A DNA stretch of 64,000 bases from Paracoccaceae bacterium (GTDB lineage: Bacteria > Pseudomonadota > Alphaproteobacteria > Rhodobacterales > Rhodobacteraceae), in contig JAAFAB010000002.1 of assembly GCA_018222585.1 (NCBI GenBank), positions 248,001 through 312,000 on the forward strand. The letters run 5' to 3'. Made by a program: the position numbers and the translations under genes. The notes under the pieces were generated by a model. The model worked only from the letters and a program-made list of their open reading frames with translations. It searched no databases and had not been told where the DNA came from. Below, one piece after another: positions 54,971 through 63,285 of this stretch (its first letter is position 1; each line of letters opens with the position of its first letter).

Positions 54971-55120
54971 TTACATTTCGGCCTGGGTTTCCTGAGCCTC
55001 GCCCTCGATGGTCTGGCCTGCGCTCTGGATGTCCTGGCCGGCACCCTCGATGGTCTCGCAAGCGGACAGCGCCAGCAAGGCGGCGAAAAGGGCGGCGGTG
55101 CGGGTCGTGATACGGGTCAT
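54971..55120 (-). CDS. Entericidin-like small lipoprotein, copy B
   Basis: This 49-residue paralogue of the gene at 54747 has lipobox LALSAC and mature part ETIEGAGQDIQSAGQTIEGE. ATG 55120 has a good GGAGACAG site and gives the usual length; an in-frame ATG 11 codons upstream adds charged residues before the signal and is unlikely. The two genes lie 86 bp apart on the same strand. Confidence 0.88.
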   Translation of the reverse strand: MTRITTRTAALFAALLALSACETIEGAGQDIQSAGQTIEGEAQETQAEM

Positions 55121-55337
55121 TTCTGTCTCCTGTTTCGGTTTCCGCAAACCCAACCCGCGAGCGGGGGCAGAGGTTCCGCTGCCCGCCTCGGCGGGGCCTC
55201 GTCCCGACGCGTTGGAGCTGTCCGTGACGACAGGCCCGAGAACTCGCCTGACGACCCACCGGAGGGGATTTTCGATTGGCGCCCCGGCATGGGCGGCCCG
55301 GAGTGCGCCGCGCGCCGTGGCCGGGCCCGGCCCTGTC

Positions 55338-56096
55338 CTAACCCAGGAAGGCGGCCACGGTGGCCTCGAACTCGCGCGGCTTCTCGGCGTGCAGCCAGTG
55401 GCCGGCGCCCGGGATCCGGGCGAAACGGGCCTTGGGGAACAGCGCCTTGATGCGCGGGCGGTACTCGGACTTGACGTAGTGGCTTTCGGCCCCGGAAAGG
55501 AAAAGCGTCCTGCCTTCGAAGGGTCCTTCCAGATCCTCGGGGAAGGAGAGGATCTTGCCCATCTCCGCCTCCAGTACGTCGAGGTTCAGCCGCCAGCGCC
55601 TGCCGGGCAGATCGAGGCTCTGGGTGAAAAAGCTCTGCAGCGCCTTTTCGACCCCGACCTCGGCCAGCTGCGCCTCGGCGTCAGAGCGGCGGCTGACGGT
55701 GTCCAGGTCGACGGAGCGCATGGCGTCGATGTACTGCTGCTGGCTATGGCCATAGGCGACAGGGGCGATGTCGGCGACGACCAGCCGCGCCACCCGTTCG
55801 GGGTGGCTGAGGGCCAGTGTCATCGCCGCCTTGCCGCCCATCGAATGCCCCAGGACGTGACAGGGCCGTCCCTCGGCGGCAATGACCTCGGCCAGGTCGG
55901 CGGCCATGGCCGGATAGCTGTGCTCGGTGGCACGGAAGGACTCGCCGTGGTTGCGCATGTCGACCGCGATCACCTGCCGGTCTGCCGAGAGGCGCTTGGC
56001 GATCACGCCCCAGTTGCGCCCCGAGCCGAACAGCCCATGGGCGATGACGAGCGGAGTGGCGTCGGCGGGGCCGTCCTGGCGGATCACGTTCAGCAT
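55338..56096 (-). CDS. Alpha/beta hydrolase (YbfF-like esterase)
   Basis: This 252-residue protein has HGLFGSGRNWG (oxyanion region), the nucleophile elbow GHSMGGKAA (S85), VADIAPVAYGH and the final catalytic His in GAGHWLHAEKP. This matches the YbfF/ABHD11-like esterases of soluble acyl-CoA or ester substrates. It is divergent from the next small gene. Confidence 0.92.
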   Translation of the reverse strand: MLNVIRQDGPADATPLVIAHGLFGSGRNWGVIAKRLSADRQVIAVDMRNHGESFRATEHSYPAMAADLAEVIAAEGRPCHVLGHSMGGKAAMTLALSHPERVARLVVADIAPVAYGHSQQQYIDAMRSVDLDTVSRRSDAEAQLAEVGVEKALQSFFTQSLDLPGRRWRLNLDVLEAEMGKILSFPEDLEGPFEGRTLFLSGAESHYVKSEYRPRIKALFPKARFARIPGAGHWLHAEKPREFEATVAAFLG

Positions 56097-56251
56097 GGGG
56101 CAGGGATAGCCCGCCCCGGCGCGCGGCGCCAGAGGGCACAGGACCCCGCGGTGCGCCCTGCCGGCCCGAGCTCTGTGCCGGGCAAGCGCAATGGCTTGCC
56201 CTTCCGCCCTGCGCGGCGGTATCCTGCCCCATCACCGCGAGGGAGGACGCC

Positions 56252-56629
56252 ATGGGCTCTGACAAACTGGACAGGAGCATGGGGCGCAGCGAGAAGGGGC
56301 TGCGTCGCAAGATGGGCGGCCGCCGTCCGCTGCGCGGCGGCAGTTTCGACAGCCTCGTGGCACGGGCCGGACGAGAGTTGCCGGGCCGCGCGCGGCGCGA
56401 GGCGAAGCAGATCCAGGCGGTGAAGGCCCAGATGCAGCATCCGCGGCTGGCGGCCCGGATGGACCCGGGGCAGCTCTCGGGCGCGTTCCGCCGTCTGGAC
56501 CGCGCGGTGGCGCAGTGGAACCCGCGCAGGCGGCGACGCAACATGTGGCTGGATGCCCTGGCCGGGTACGCCTTCAACATGCTGCTGTTCCTCGGCCTCG
56601 GGCTGGCCTTCCTCAGCACCCTGGGCTGA
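56252..56629 (+). CDS. Small basic protein with a C-terminal membrane segment
   Basis: This 125-residue protein is arginine-rich over residues 1-95 and ends with one hydrophobic segment (YAFNMLLFLGLGLAFLSTLG) that could be a tail anchor. I do not recognise the family. Its 3' end overlaps the convergent DUF817 gene by 17 bp. A GGGAGG ribosome site precedes the ATG. Confidence 0.65.
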   Translation: MGSDKLDRSMGRSEKGLRRKMGGRRPLRGGSFDSLVARAGRELPGRARREAKQIQAVKAQMQHPRLAARMDPGQLSGAFRRLDRAVAQWNPRRRRRNMWLDALAGYAFNMLLFLGLGLAFLSTLG

Positions 56630-57458
56630 AGGGCGCCCGGCGCAGGCTGTCACGCATGACAAGCGTCACCGTGGTGAAGCTGACGAAGAACAGCAGGTAC
56701 CAGGATCCCATCTTCGACAGCGGTACCAGTTCGAAACTGCCCTGGCCGTGGTAGATCCAGGTCCCCGAGGCGGTGCCGATGTTCTCGGCCACCCAGAGCG
56801 CGAAGGCGATCAGCAGGGCAGCCAGCGGAAAGGGCATCCAGTGCCAGCGGCGCAGGCTGAACCACATCCGGCTGCGCCAGAACAGCAGCAGCGTTGCGGC
56901 AAAGAGCGCCAGCCGGATGTCGGGCAGCCAGTGGTGGGCGAAGAAGTTGACGTAGATCGCCACGGCAAGCACCACCGAGGCCCAGAACGGCGGATAGGGC
57001 GCGATGACGGCACCGAACAGCCGGAAGGCCCGCGCGATGTAGGAGCCGACAGAGGCATACATGAAGCCGGTGAACAGCGGCACGTCGAAGAGCTTCAGGA
57101 CCCCCGGCTCGGGATAGGCCCAGGATCCGGCATGAACCTTGAACCACTCCATCACCGTGCCGGTGAGATGAAACAGCAGGATCACCTTTGCCTCGTCCCA
57201 GGTCTCCAGCTTGGTGGCGATCAGCAGCACCTGGACGGATACCGCCAGCAGCACCAGGAAGTCATAGCGCGCCAGGGCCCAGCCATCTTGCCACAGCGCC
57301 GAGGTTATCAGCAGCGCCGTCAGGATAATCCCGGCGAAAAGCCCCGCCCAGACCTGCCGCAACAGGAACAGCAGGGCGGACTGCAGCCAGCCTGGCAGAG
57401 GGCTCCGCGCCAGCAGCGCGGCATCGGGTCGAAGGGAGGAGGCATTCATGGCCGCCAT
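56613..57458 (-). CDS. DUF817 integral membrane protein
   Basis: This 281-residue protein has about eight hydrophobic segments. The family landmarks TKLETWDEAKVILLFHLTGTVMEWFK and SYIARAFRLF plus NFFAHHWLPDIR are present. DUF817 is a bacterial membrane family of unknown role. ATG 57458 may be replaced by ATG three codons downstream (MNASSL). Confidence 0.88.
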   Translation of the reverse strand: MAAMNASSLRPDAALLARSPLPGWLQSALLFLLRQVWAGLFAGIILTALLITSALWQDGWALARYDFLVLLAVSVQVLLIATKLETWDEAKVILLFHLTGTVMEWFKVHAGSWAYPEPGVLKLFDVPLFTGFMYASVGSYIARAFRLFGAVIAPYPPFWASVVLAVAIYVNFFAHHWLPDIRLALFAATLLLFWRSRMWFSLRRWHWMPFPLAALLIAFALWVAENIGTASGTWIYHGQGSFELVPLSKMGSWYLLFFVSFTTVTLVMRDSLRRAPFSPGC

Positions 57459-57504
57459 GTTGCGTGAAAGGCAGGCGCTGTCCAGTCGGCAGCGATGGGT
57501 TGGC

Positions 57505-57617
57505 TCCGGCGGCAGTATTTTCGGCCGTCGGATAGATGTAGCGGGCTCTTCCCCCTATCCGATGGCCACAAGTACTGCGGGGGGCGGCGCAGCCGACGGG
57601 GGCAGAGCCCCCCCTTT
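57505..57617 (+). repeat. Three-hairpin intergenic element, copy 7 (complete, imperfect arms)
   Basis: Arms 57512-57535 and 57555-57578 pair over 24 positions with a few mismatches (subtype A, GTCGGATAG with CTATCCGATGG). The middle hairpin is CGGC-GCA-GCCG (57585-57595) and the third is GGGGGC-AGA-GCCCCC (57598-57612), followed by CCTTTT. It lies between DUF817 and the MaoC gene, both on the minus strand. Confidence 0.85.
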
Positions 57618-57638
57618 TGCCGCTTCGATCCGGGTGCC

Positions 57639-58082
57639 TCAGTCGAACTTTTTCGACGGCGCCAGCACCATGGCCTCGCCGGCCAGCACCTTGGTCTCGC
57701 CGACCATGCAGCGGCAATCCAGCTTCACCCGGCGCTTCGCGTAGTCTATGTCGATCACCTCGACCTCGGCCAGCACCACGTCGCCGGGACGCACGGGCGC
57801 GAGGAATTTCAGGCTCTGGCCCATGTAGACCGTGCCGTGGCCCGGCAGTTGCTCGCCGATCACCGCCGAGATCAGCCCTGCCGTCAGCATCCCGTGGGCG
57901 ATCCGCCCCTCGAAGATGGTGTCGCGGGCATAGGCGTCATCCAGGTGCACCGGGTTGCGATCGGTCGAGACCTCGGCGAACATCTCGATATCCGCATCCG
58001 TTACCTCTTTTCTCAGGTGACGGGTCATGCCTATCTCGAGATCCTCGATCGGCACCGTACCGCGTGGAAAATTGTCCAACAT
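57639..58082 (-). CDS. MaoC-family (R)-specific enoyl-CoA hydratase-like protein
   Basis: This 147-residue hot-dog protein has the hydratase-2 motif STDRNPVHLDDAYA (D41, H46 catalytic) and FEGRIAHGMLTAGLIS. It resembles PhaJ-type hydratases that supply (R)-3-hydroxyacyl-CoA. No pha or fad genes are adjacent, so the pathway is open. A GGAGGAGAA site lies just upstream. Confidence 0.93.
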   Translation of the reverse strand: MLDNFPRGTVPIEDLEIGMTRHLRKEVTDADIEMFAEVSTDRNPVHLDDAYARDTIFEGRIAHGMLTAGLISAVIGEQLPGHGTVYMGQSLKFLAPVRPGDVVLAEVEVIDIDYAKRRVKLDCRCMVGETKVLAGEAMVLAPSKKFD

Positions 58083-58197
58083 GCTTCTCCTCCCGGCCAG
58101 CGGACCGTCCGACAGGGGCGAATCCGTCGCGTAATATCCATGGCGAAACTGGCGCCTTGAGGGAAATAATATTACGCTGCGGGTGCGAAATCAAGCC

Positions 58198-59070
58198 TCA
58201 CCGCAGGAAGCCGATCGCATAGGTCGGGGTCATCTGCTGCGCCTCGATATAGGCCTCCAGCGCCGCCGGATCGGGCTGGTCGGTGGTCTTCGTCTCCTCC
58301 AGCGCCAGGCCGCCGGTGATGAACAGCGTGTCGATGCCCTCGCCCATGCCGCCCCTGACATCGGTGTGGATCCCGTCGCCGATGGCGAGGATGCGCCCGT
58401 CCGAGGGCACCGGGCCAAGCTGGGCCAGCCGCATCCGGGCCAGATCGTAGATCGGCGGATGGGGCTTGCCGAAATAGAGGCTCTCGCCGCCCATCTCGGT
58501 GTAGAGTTCGGCCACCGCGCCGGCGCACCACTCGCGCACGGCGCCGCGATCGACAACGATATCCGGGTTGGCACAGAGCAGCTTCAGGCCCTTGGTCTTG
58601 GCCAGCAGCAGGTCGGGCCGCAGCACGGCGGGGTCCGCCATCGGGTCGAAGGGGCCGGTGCAGACGATGCCCTCGGCCTCGTCCAGGGGTACGCGGGTGA
58701 TCTCGACCGGGTTCTCCTGGATCTCGAGCGGATGGAAGAACGGATCGTCGTGCGCCTCGCCGATGTGATAGACCTTGTTGCCCACGGTGCCGTTGTACAT
58801 CGCCGCCCGCGCCGAGTCGCCCGAGGTGGCGATGATGTCCCAGGCGTCGCGCGCCACGCCGAAGCCATCCAGCTGGATCTCGACCTGGGCCCGGGGGCGC
58901 GGCGAATTGGTCACCAGCACCACGGTCTTGCCCGCCCGGCGCACCTCCTGCAGGGCCGCCACGGCCTCGGGCAGGGCGGTGACCCCGTTGTGCACGCAGC
59001 CCCAGAGATCGACGAAGAAGGCGTCGTAATCGGCGGCGATATCGGCAAGGGAAGGGACGATCCGGGTCAT
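58198..59070 (-). CDS. HAD-superfamily hydrolase, TIGR01459 type
   Basis: This 290-residue NagD-like HAD protein has motif I FFVDLWGCVHNG (nucleophile D21, with Trp where most HADs have Asp, as usual in this subfamily). Motif II is VLVTNSPRP, and the late KPHPPIYDLA and GDGIHTDVRGG segments are present. Function is unknown. ATG 59070 faces the liv operon leader. Confidence 0.93.
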   Translation of the reverse strand: MTRIVPSLADIAADYDAFFVDLWGCVHNGVTALPEAVAALQEVRRAGKTVVLVTNSPRPRAQVEIQLDGFGVARDAWDIIATSGDSARAAMYNGTVGNKVYHIGEAHDDPFFHPLEIQENPVEITRVPLDEAEGIVCTGPFDPMADPAVLRPDLLLAKTKGLKLLCANPDIVVDRGAVREWCAGAVAELYTEMGGESLYFGKPHPPIYDLARMRLAQLGPVPSDGRILAIGDGIHTDVRGGMGEGIDTLFITGGLALEETKTTDQPDPAALEAYIEAQQMTPTYAIGFLR

Positions 59071-59425
59071 GGGGGCTCCGCGTCAGTCAGAAGGGCAGGT
59101 CTGGCCCCGATATGACGCAAAGCGCCCGCCGGGACCAGCGATTGTTGCCTGGTTGCCGCGTCGCTGTCCCATGCCCGGGGCCGCCCCGCCGCCGCGGCGC
59201 AGCATCGGCAGGGGGTGTCGGCAGGGGGATCGGCGGGGCATCCCCGGTCCGCGCCACAGGCCCGCAGGTCCTGGCCCGAAAGTGCAAAAAATTTGTTCAA
59301 AAGGCATGGCGCCCCTCTTGACCTTCGGGTCGGCTTCCGTCCCTCTCTCTGGCAGACAAGAGCAAGCCTCTCGTTGTGAAGACTAACAAGCGGGGACCCC
59401 TGGCGGGTCCCGGAGGGAGATTGAA
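59071..59425. other. Gene-free leader region upstream of the liv operon
   Basis: 355 bp lie between the divergent HAD and livK genes. Three imperfect copies of TCGGCAGGGGG occur at 59205-59238, an AT-rich patch at 59286-59306, and a hairpin GGGACCC-CTGGC-GGGTCCC at 59393-59411 just before the ribosome site. No convincing -35/-10 pair or coding frame is seen. Confidence 0.4.
59393..59411 (+). promoter_or_regulatory. Hairpin immediately upstream of the livK ribosome-binding site
   Basis: A perfect 7-bp stem GGGACCC/GGGTCCC ends directly at GGAGGGAGA, 14 bp before the livK ATG. It could modulate ribosome access or protect the 5' end of the mRNA. Confidence 0.4.
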
Positions 59426-60610
59426 ATGAAGAAGATTCTCATGGCTTCTGCCGCGGTCGCGCTCTGCGCCTCTGCCGCCACCGCCGAAGACATCAAGCTG
59501 GGCGTCCTGCTGGGCTTCACCGGCCCGCTGGAATCCCTGGCCGGCCCGATGGCCCTGGGCGCCGAGATGGCGATGAAGGAAGTCTCCGACTCCGGCGCGC
59601 TGCTGGATGGCTCGACCGTGACCCCGGTCCGCGGCGACAGTACCTGCGTCGATTCCGCCGCCGCCACCGCCGCCGCCGAAACCCTGGTCACCTCGGACGG
59701 GGTGAAGGGCATCATGGGCGCCATGTGCTCGGGCGCCACCACCGCCGTGCTGCAGAACGTCGGGATGCCGAACGGCGTCGTGATGATCTCGCCCTCGGCC
59801 ACCTCGCCGGCGCTGTCGACGCTGGATGACGGCGGCTTCTTCTTCCGCACCGCCCCCTCCGACGCCCGCCAGGGCGAGGTGATGGCGGATGAGATCATGG
59901 AGAAGGGCATTTCCTCGGTCGCCGTGACCTACACCAACAACGACTACGGCAAGGGCCTGGCCGACAGCTTCCAGTCCGCCTTCGAGGCAGCCGGCGGCAC
60001 CGTGACCATCTCGGCCTCGCATGAGGACGGCAAGGGTGACTACTCGGCCGAAGTCGGCGCGCTGGCCTCGGCCGGTGGCGATGCGCTGGTGCTGGTCGGC
60101 TATGTCGACCAGGGCGGCTCGGGCGTGCTGCGCGGCGCGCTGGACAGCGGGGCCTTCTACACCTTCGTCTTCCCCGACGGCATGGTCAGCCAGGCCCTGG
60201 AAGACAACTTCGGCTCGGAACTGGACGGCTCCTTCGGCCAGCTGCCCGACTCCGAAGGTGAAGGCATGGCCACCTACCTCGGCATGGCCGAAGAAGGCGG
60301 CTTCGACGGGTCTTCGGCCTACTCGGGCGGTGCCTACGACAGCGCGGCTCTGATGATGCTGGCGATGCAGGCGGCGGGCTCCACCGATCCCAAGGTCTAC
60401 AAGGACAAGATCATGGAGATCGCCAACGGTCCCGGCGAAAAGATCTACCCCGGCGAACTGGCCAAGGGCCTGGAACTGCTGCAGGCCGGCACCGCGATCG
60501 ACTATGACGGCGCCACCGCGATCGAGCTGATTGGTGAAGGCGAAGCCGCCGGCACCTTCCGCGAGATCGAGTTCGTGGACGGCGAGATCACCACGGTCCG
60601 CTACCGCTGA
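59426..60610 (+). CDS. livK: Branched-chain amino acid ABC transporter substrate-binding protein
   Basis: This 394-residue periplasmic protein has a signal peptide (KKILMASAAVALCASAATA). The Peripla_BP_6 body starts DIKLGVLLGFTGPLESLAGP, with YTNNDYGKGLADSF and SAYSGGAYDSAALM further on. Two cysteines (STCVDS and AMCSGA) may form the usual disulfide. The substrate may be a branched-chain amino acid or another amide; the family is broad. It is first in the operon. Confidence 0.93.
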   Translation: MKKILMASAAVALCASAATAEDIKLGVLLGFTGPLESLAGPMALGAEMAMKEVSDSGALLDGSTVTPVRGDSTCVDSAAATAAAETLVTSDGVKGIMGAMCSGATTAVLQNVGMPNGVVMISPSATSPALSTLDDGGFFFRTAPSDARQGEVMADEIMEKGISSVAVTYTNNDYGKGLADSFQSAFEAAGGTVTISASHEDGKGDYSAEVGALASAGGDALVLVGYVDQGGSGVLRGALDSGAFYTFVFPDGMVSQALEDNFGSELDGSFGQLPDSEGEGMATYLGMAEEGGFDGSSAYSGGAYDSAALMMLAMQAAGSTDPKVYKDKIMEIANGPGEKIYPGELAKGLELLQAGTAIDYDGATAIELIGEGEAAGTFREIEFVDGEITTVRYR

Positions 60611-60630
60611 TCCTACGCCACGGCGTGACA

Positions 60631-60696
60631 TCGGCCCGGGCATCGTCCCGGGCCGAAGTGCATGTCGCAAGCAGAACCTGCCGGCAGTCCTGCCGG
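60631..60696 (+). other. Two intercistronic hairpins between livK and livG
   Basis: A 10-bp stem TCGGCCCGGG/CCCGGGCCGA (60631-60656) and a 6-bp stem CCGGCA/TGCCGG (60681-60696) lie between the genes without T-runs. Such hairpins often protect the upstream mRNA and let the binding protein be made in excess over the membrane components. Confidence 0.6.
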
Positions 60697-60713
60697 TACA
60701 GAGAGGGGACCCC

Positions 60714-61574
60714 ATGATCCGGGTCGAGAACCTAGTCAAATCCTTCGGCGGCTTCCGCGCCGTCGACAATGCCAGCATCGAGATCGCCACCGGCTCGATC
60801 ACCGGCCTCGTGGGGCCGAACGGTGCGGGCAAATCGACACTTTTCAACGTCATCGCCGGTGTCCACGCGCCCACCTCGGGCCGTGTCACCATGGACGGTG
60901 AGGACATCACCGGGCTGACTCCGCACCAGCTGTTCCACAAGGGCCTGCTGCGCACCTTCCAGATCGCCCATGAGTTCCCCACCCTCTCGGTGCGCGAGAA
61001 CCTGATGATGGTCCCCGAGGGCCAGGCCGGCGAGACGCTGTGGAACACATGGTTCGCCCGTGGCCGTATCCGCGCCGAGGAGGCCGCGCTGCGGGCCAAG
61101 GCCGACGAGGTGCTGGACTTCCTCACCATCAGCCACCTGGCTGAGGAGAAGGCAGGCAACCTCTCGGGCGGGCAGAAGAAGCTGCTCGAGCTGGGCCGCA
61201 CGATGATGGTCGAGGCCAAGATCGTCTTCCTGGACGAGGTCGGCGCCGGGGTGAACCGCACCCTGCTGAACACCATCGGCGATGCCATCGTGCGCCTGAA
61301 CAAGGAACGCGGCTACACCTTCTGCGTCATCGAGCATGACATGGACTTCATCGGCCGCCTCTGCGACCCGGTCATCGTCATGGCCGAGGGGCGCGTACTG
61401 GCCGAGGGTCCCGCGGATCACATCATGGAGAACGAAGCGGTGATCGAGGCCTACCTGGGCACCGGGCTGAAGAACAAGGTGCTGGCCGAAGAGCGCGCCG
61501 AGGCCGCCGCGGGCGAGGACCTGGGCGCGCAGCCCGGTCTGGGCGACCGTGCCGGCGAAGGGGGTGACGCATGA
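60714..61574 (+). CDS. livG: Branched-chain amino acid ABC transporter ATP-binding protein LivG
   Basis: This 286-residue ABC ATPase has Walker A GPNGAGKS near residues 38-45, signature NLSGGQKKLLELGR and the switch histidine in VIEHDMDFI. Walker B reads IVFLDEVGAG, with Val where most LivG proteins have Pro. The C-terminal 35 residues are an acidic, Ala/Glu-rich tail, which may be lineage-specific. Its end overlaps the livF start by 4 bp (ATGA). Confidence 0.95.
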   Translation: MIRVENLVKSFGGFRAVDNASIEIATGSITGLVGPNGAGKSTLFNVIAGVHAPTSGRVTMDGEDITGLTPHQLFHKGLLRTFQIAHEFPTLSVRENLMMVPEGQAGETLWNTWFARGRIRAEEAALRAKADEVLDFLTISHLAEEKAGNLSGGQKKLLELGRTMMVEAKIVFLDEVGAGVNRTLLNTIGDAIVRLNKERGYTFCVIEHDMDFIGRLCDPVIVMAEGRVLAEGPADHIMENEAVIEAYLGTGLKNKVLAEERAEAAAGEDLGAQPGLGDRAGEGGDA

Positions 61575-62275
61575 GTTTCCTCGACGCTTCCGAGATGACC
61601 GGCGGATACGGCAAGGCCGATATCCTGCATGGCTGCACGCTGACCGTGGACAAGGGCCAGATCGCCGTGATCGTCGGCCCCAATGGCGCGGGCAAGTCCA
61701 CCGCGATGAAGGCCGTCTTCGGGATGCTGCCCCTGCGCGGCGGCTCGGTGACGCTGGACGGCGCCGACATCACTGCGCTGTCGCCGCAGGACCGGGTGAA
61801 GAAGGGCATGGGCTTCGTGCCGCAGGTCAACAACGTCTTCCCCACCATGTCGGTGGAGGAGAACCTGGAGATGGGCGCCTTCATCCGCGACGACGACTTC
61901 CGCGACACGATGGAGCAGGTCTACACGCTGTTCCCGATCCTGAAGGACAAGCGCCGCCAGAACGCGGGCGAGCTCTCGGGCGGGCAGCGTCAGCAGGTGG
62001 CCGTGGGCCGTGCGCTGATGACGAAACCCAAGCTGCTGATGCTGGACGAGCCGACGGCCGGGGTCAGCCCCATCGTCATGGACGAACTGTTTGACCGCAT
62101 CATCGAGGTGGCCCGCACCGGGATCTCGATCCTGATGGTTGAACAGAACGCCCGCCAGGCGCTCGAGATCGCCGACCGGGGCTATGTCCTGGTGCAGGGC
62201 GCCAACCGCTACACCGACACCGGCAAGGCCCTTCTGGCCGACCCGGAGGTCCGCCGCACCTTCCTGGGAGGCTGA
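61571..62275 (+). CDS. livF: Branched-chain amino acid ABC transporter ATP-binding protein LivF
   Basis: This 234-residue ABC ATPase has Walker A GPNGAGKST, signature ELSGGQRQQVAVGRALM, Walker B LLMLDEPTAGVSP and the H-loop replaced by MVEQNARQAL, as is normal for LivF. The start overlaps livG (ATGA). It forms the heterodimer with LivG. Confidence 0.96.
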   Translation: MSFLDASEMTGGYGKADILHGCTLTVDKGQIAVIVGPNGAGKSTAMKAVFGMLPLRGGSVTLDGADITALSPQDRVKKGMGFVPQVNNVFPTMSVEENLEMGAFIRDDDFRDTMEQVYTLFPILKDKRRQNAGELSGGQRQQVAVGRALMTKPKLLMLDEPTAGVSPIVMDELFDRIIEVARTGISILMVEQNARQALEIADRGYVLVQGANRYTDTGKALLADPEVRRTFLGG

Positions 62276-62277
62276 CG

Positions 62278-63285
62278 ATGGAACTTCTCAACGCATTGGT
62301 GGCGCTCACCAATTACGTGATCATCCCGGCCACCTCCTATGGCGCGCAGCTGGCGCTCGGGGCGCTCGGGGTGACGCTGATCTACGCCGTGCTGCGGTTC
62401 TCGAACTTCGCCCATGGCGACACGATGGCCTTCGGCACCGGGGTGGTGATCCTCGTCACCTGGGGCCTTCAGGCGCTTGGCGTCAGTCTGGGGCCGCTGC
62501 CGGTCGCGCTGCTGGCGCTGCCGGTCGGCATCGCCGCGACGGCGCTGCTGCTTCTGGGCACCGACCGCGTGGTCTATCGCTATTACCGGGGCATCCGCGC
62601 GGCGCCGGTGGTGCTGGTCATGGTGTCGGTCGGGGTGATGTTCATCATGAACGCCCTGACCCGCTTCCTGATCGGCGTCGACCAGATCGACTTTGCCGAC
62701 GGCGAGCGCTTCATCATCTCGGCCCGCACCTGGAACCAGATGACGGGCATGAGAGAGCCGCTGACCTTGCGCACCACGCAGGTAATCACCGTGGTGACCG
62801 CCGCGCTGGTGGTGGTGGCGCTGTTCTGGTTCCTCAACCGCACCCGCACCGGCAAGTCCATGCGCGCCTTCTCGGACAACGAGGACCTGGCCCTGCTCTC
62901 GGGCATCGACCCGGACCGGGTGGTGCGCGTGACCTGGATCATCACGGCGGCCCTGGCCACCGTGGCCGGCACGCTCTACGGCCTCGACAAGAGCTTCAAG
63001 GCCTTCACCTACTTCCAGATCGTGCTGCCGATCTTCGCCTCGGCCATCGTCGGCGGCATCGGCAACCCTGTGGGCGCCATCGCCGGTGGCTTCATCATCT
63101 CGTTCTCCGAGGTCGGGCTGACCTACGCCTGGAAGAAGGTGGCGGGCTACCTGATCCCGGGCTGGCAGCCGGACGGGCTGCTGCAACTGCTGTCGACCGA
63201 CTACAAGTTCGCCGTCAGCTTCGTCATCCTGCTGCTGGTGCTGATCTTCCGGCCCACGGGTATCTTCAGGGGGAAAGTGGTATGA
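62278..63285 (+). CDS. livH: Branched-chain amino acid ABC transporter permease LivH
   Basis: This 335-residue permease has about eight hydrophobic segments and the family motifs ALGVTLIYAVLRFSNFAHGD and GIDPDRVVRVTWIITAALA. The late PIFASAIVGGIGNPVGAIAGGF matches LivH. The start lies 2 bp after the livF stop, and the end overlaps livM by 4 bp (ATGA). Confidence 0.95.
   Translation: MELLNALVALTNYVIIPATSYGAQLALGALGVTLIYAVLRFSNFAHGDTMAFGTGVVILVTWGLQALGVSLGPLPVALLALPVGIAATALLLLGTDRVVYRYYRGIRAAPVVLVMVSVGVMFIMNALTRFLIGVDQIDFADGERFIISARTWNQMTGMREPLTLRTTQVITVVTAALVVVALFWFLNRTRTGKSMRAFSDNEDLALLSGIDPDRVVRVTWIITAALATVAGTLYGLDKSFKAFTYFQIVLPIFASAIVGGIGNPVGAIAGGFIISFSEVGLTYAWKKVAGYLIPGWQPDGLLQLLSTDYKFAVSFVILLLVLIFRPTGIFRGKVV

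Noticed and set aside
59297-61303. 668-codon minus-strand frame across livK and livG
   Set aside because: Antisense to certain transporter genes; low-complexity Gly/Asp/Arg composition.
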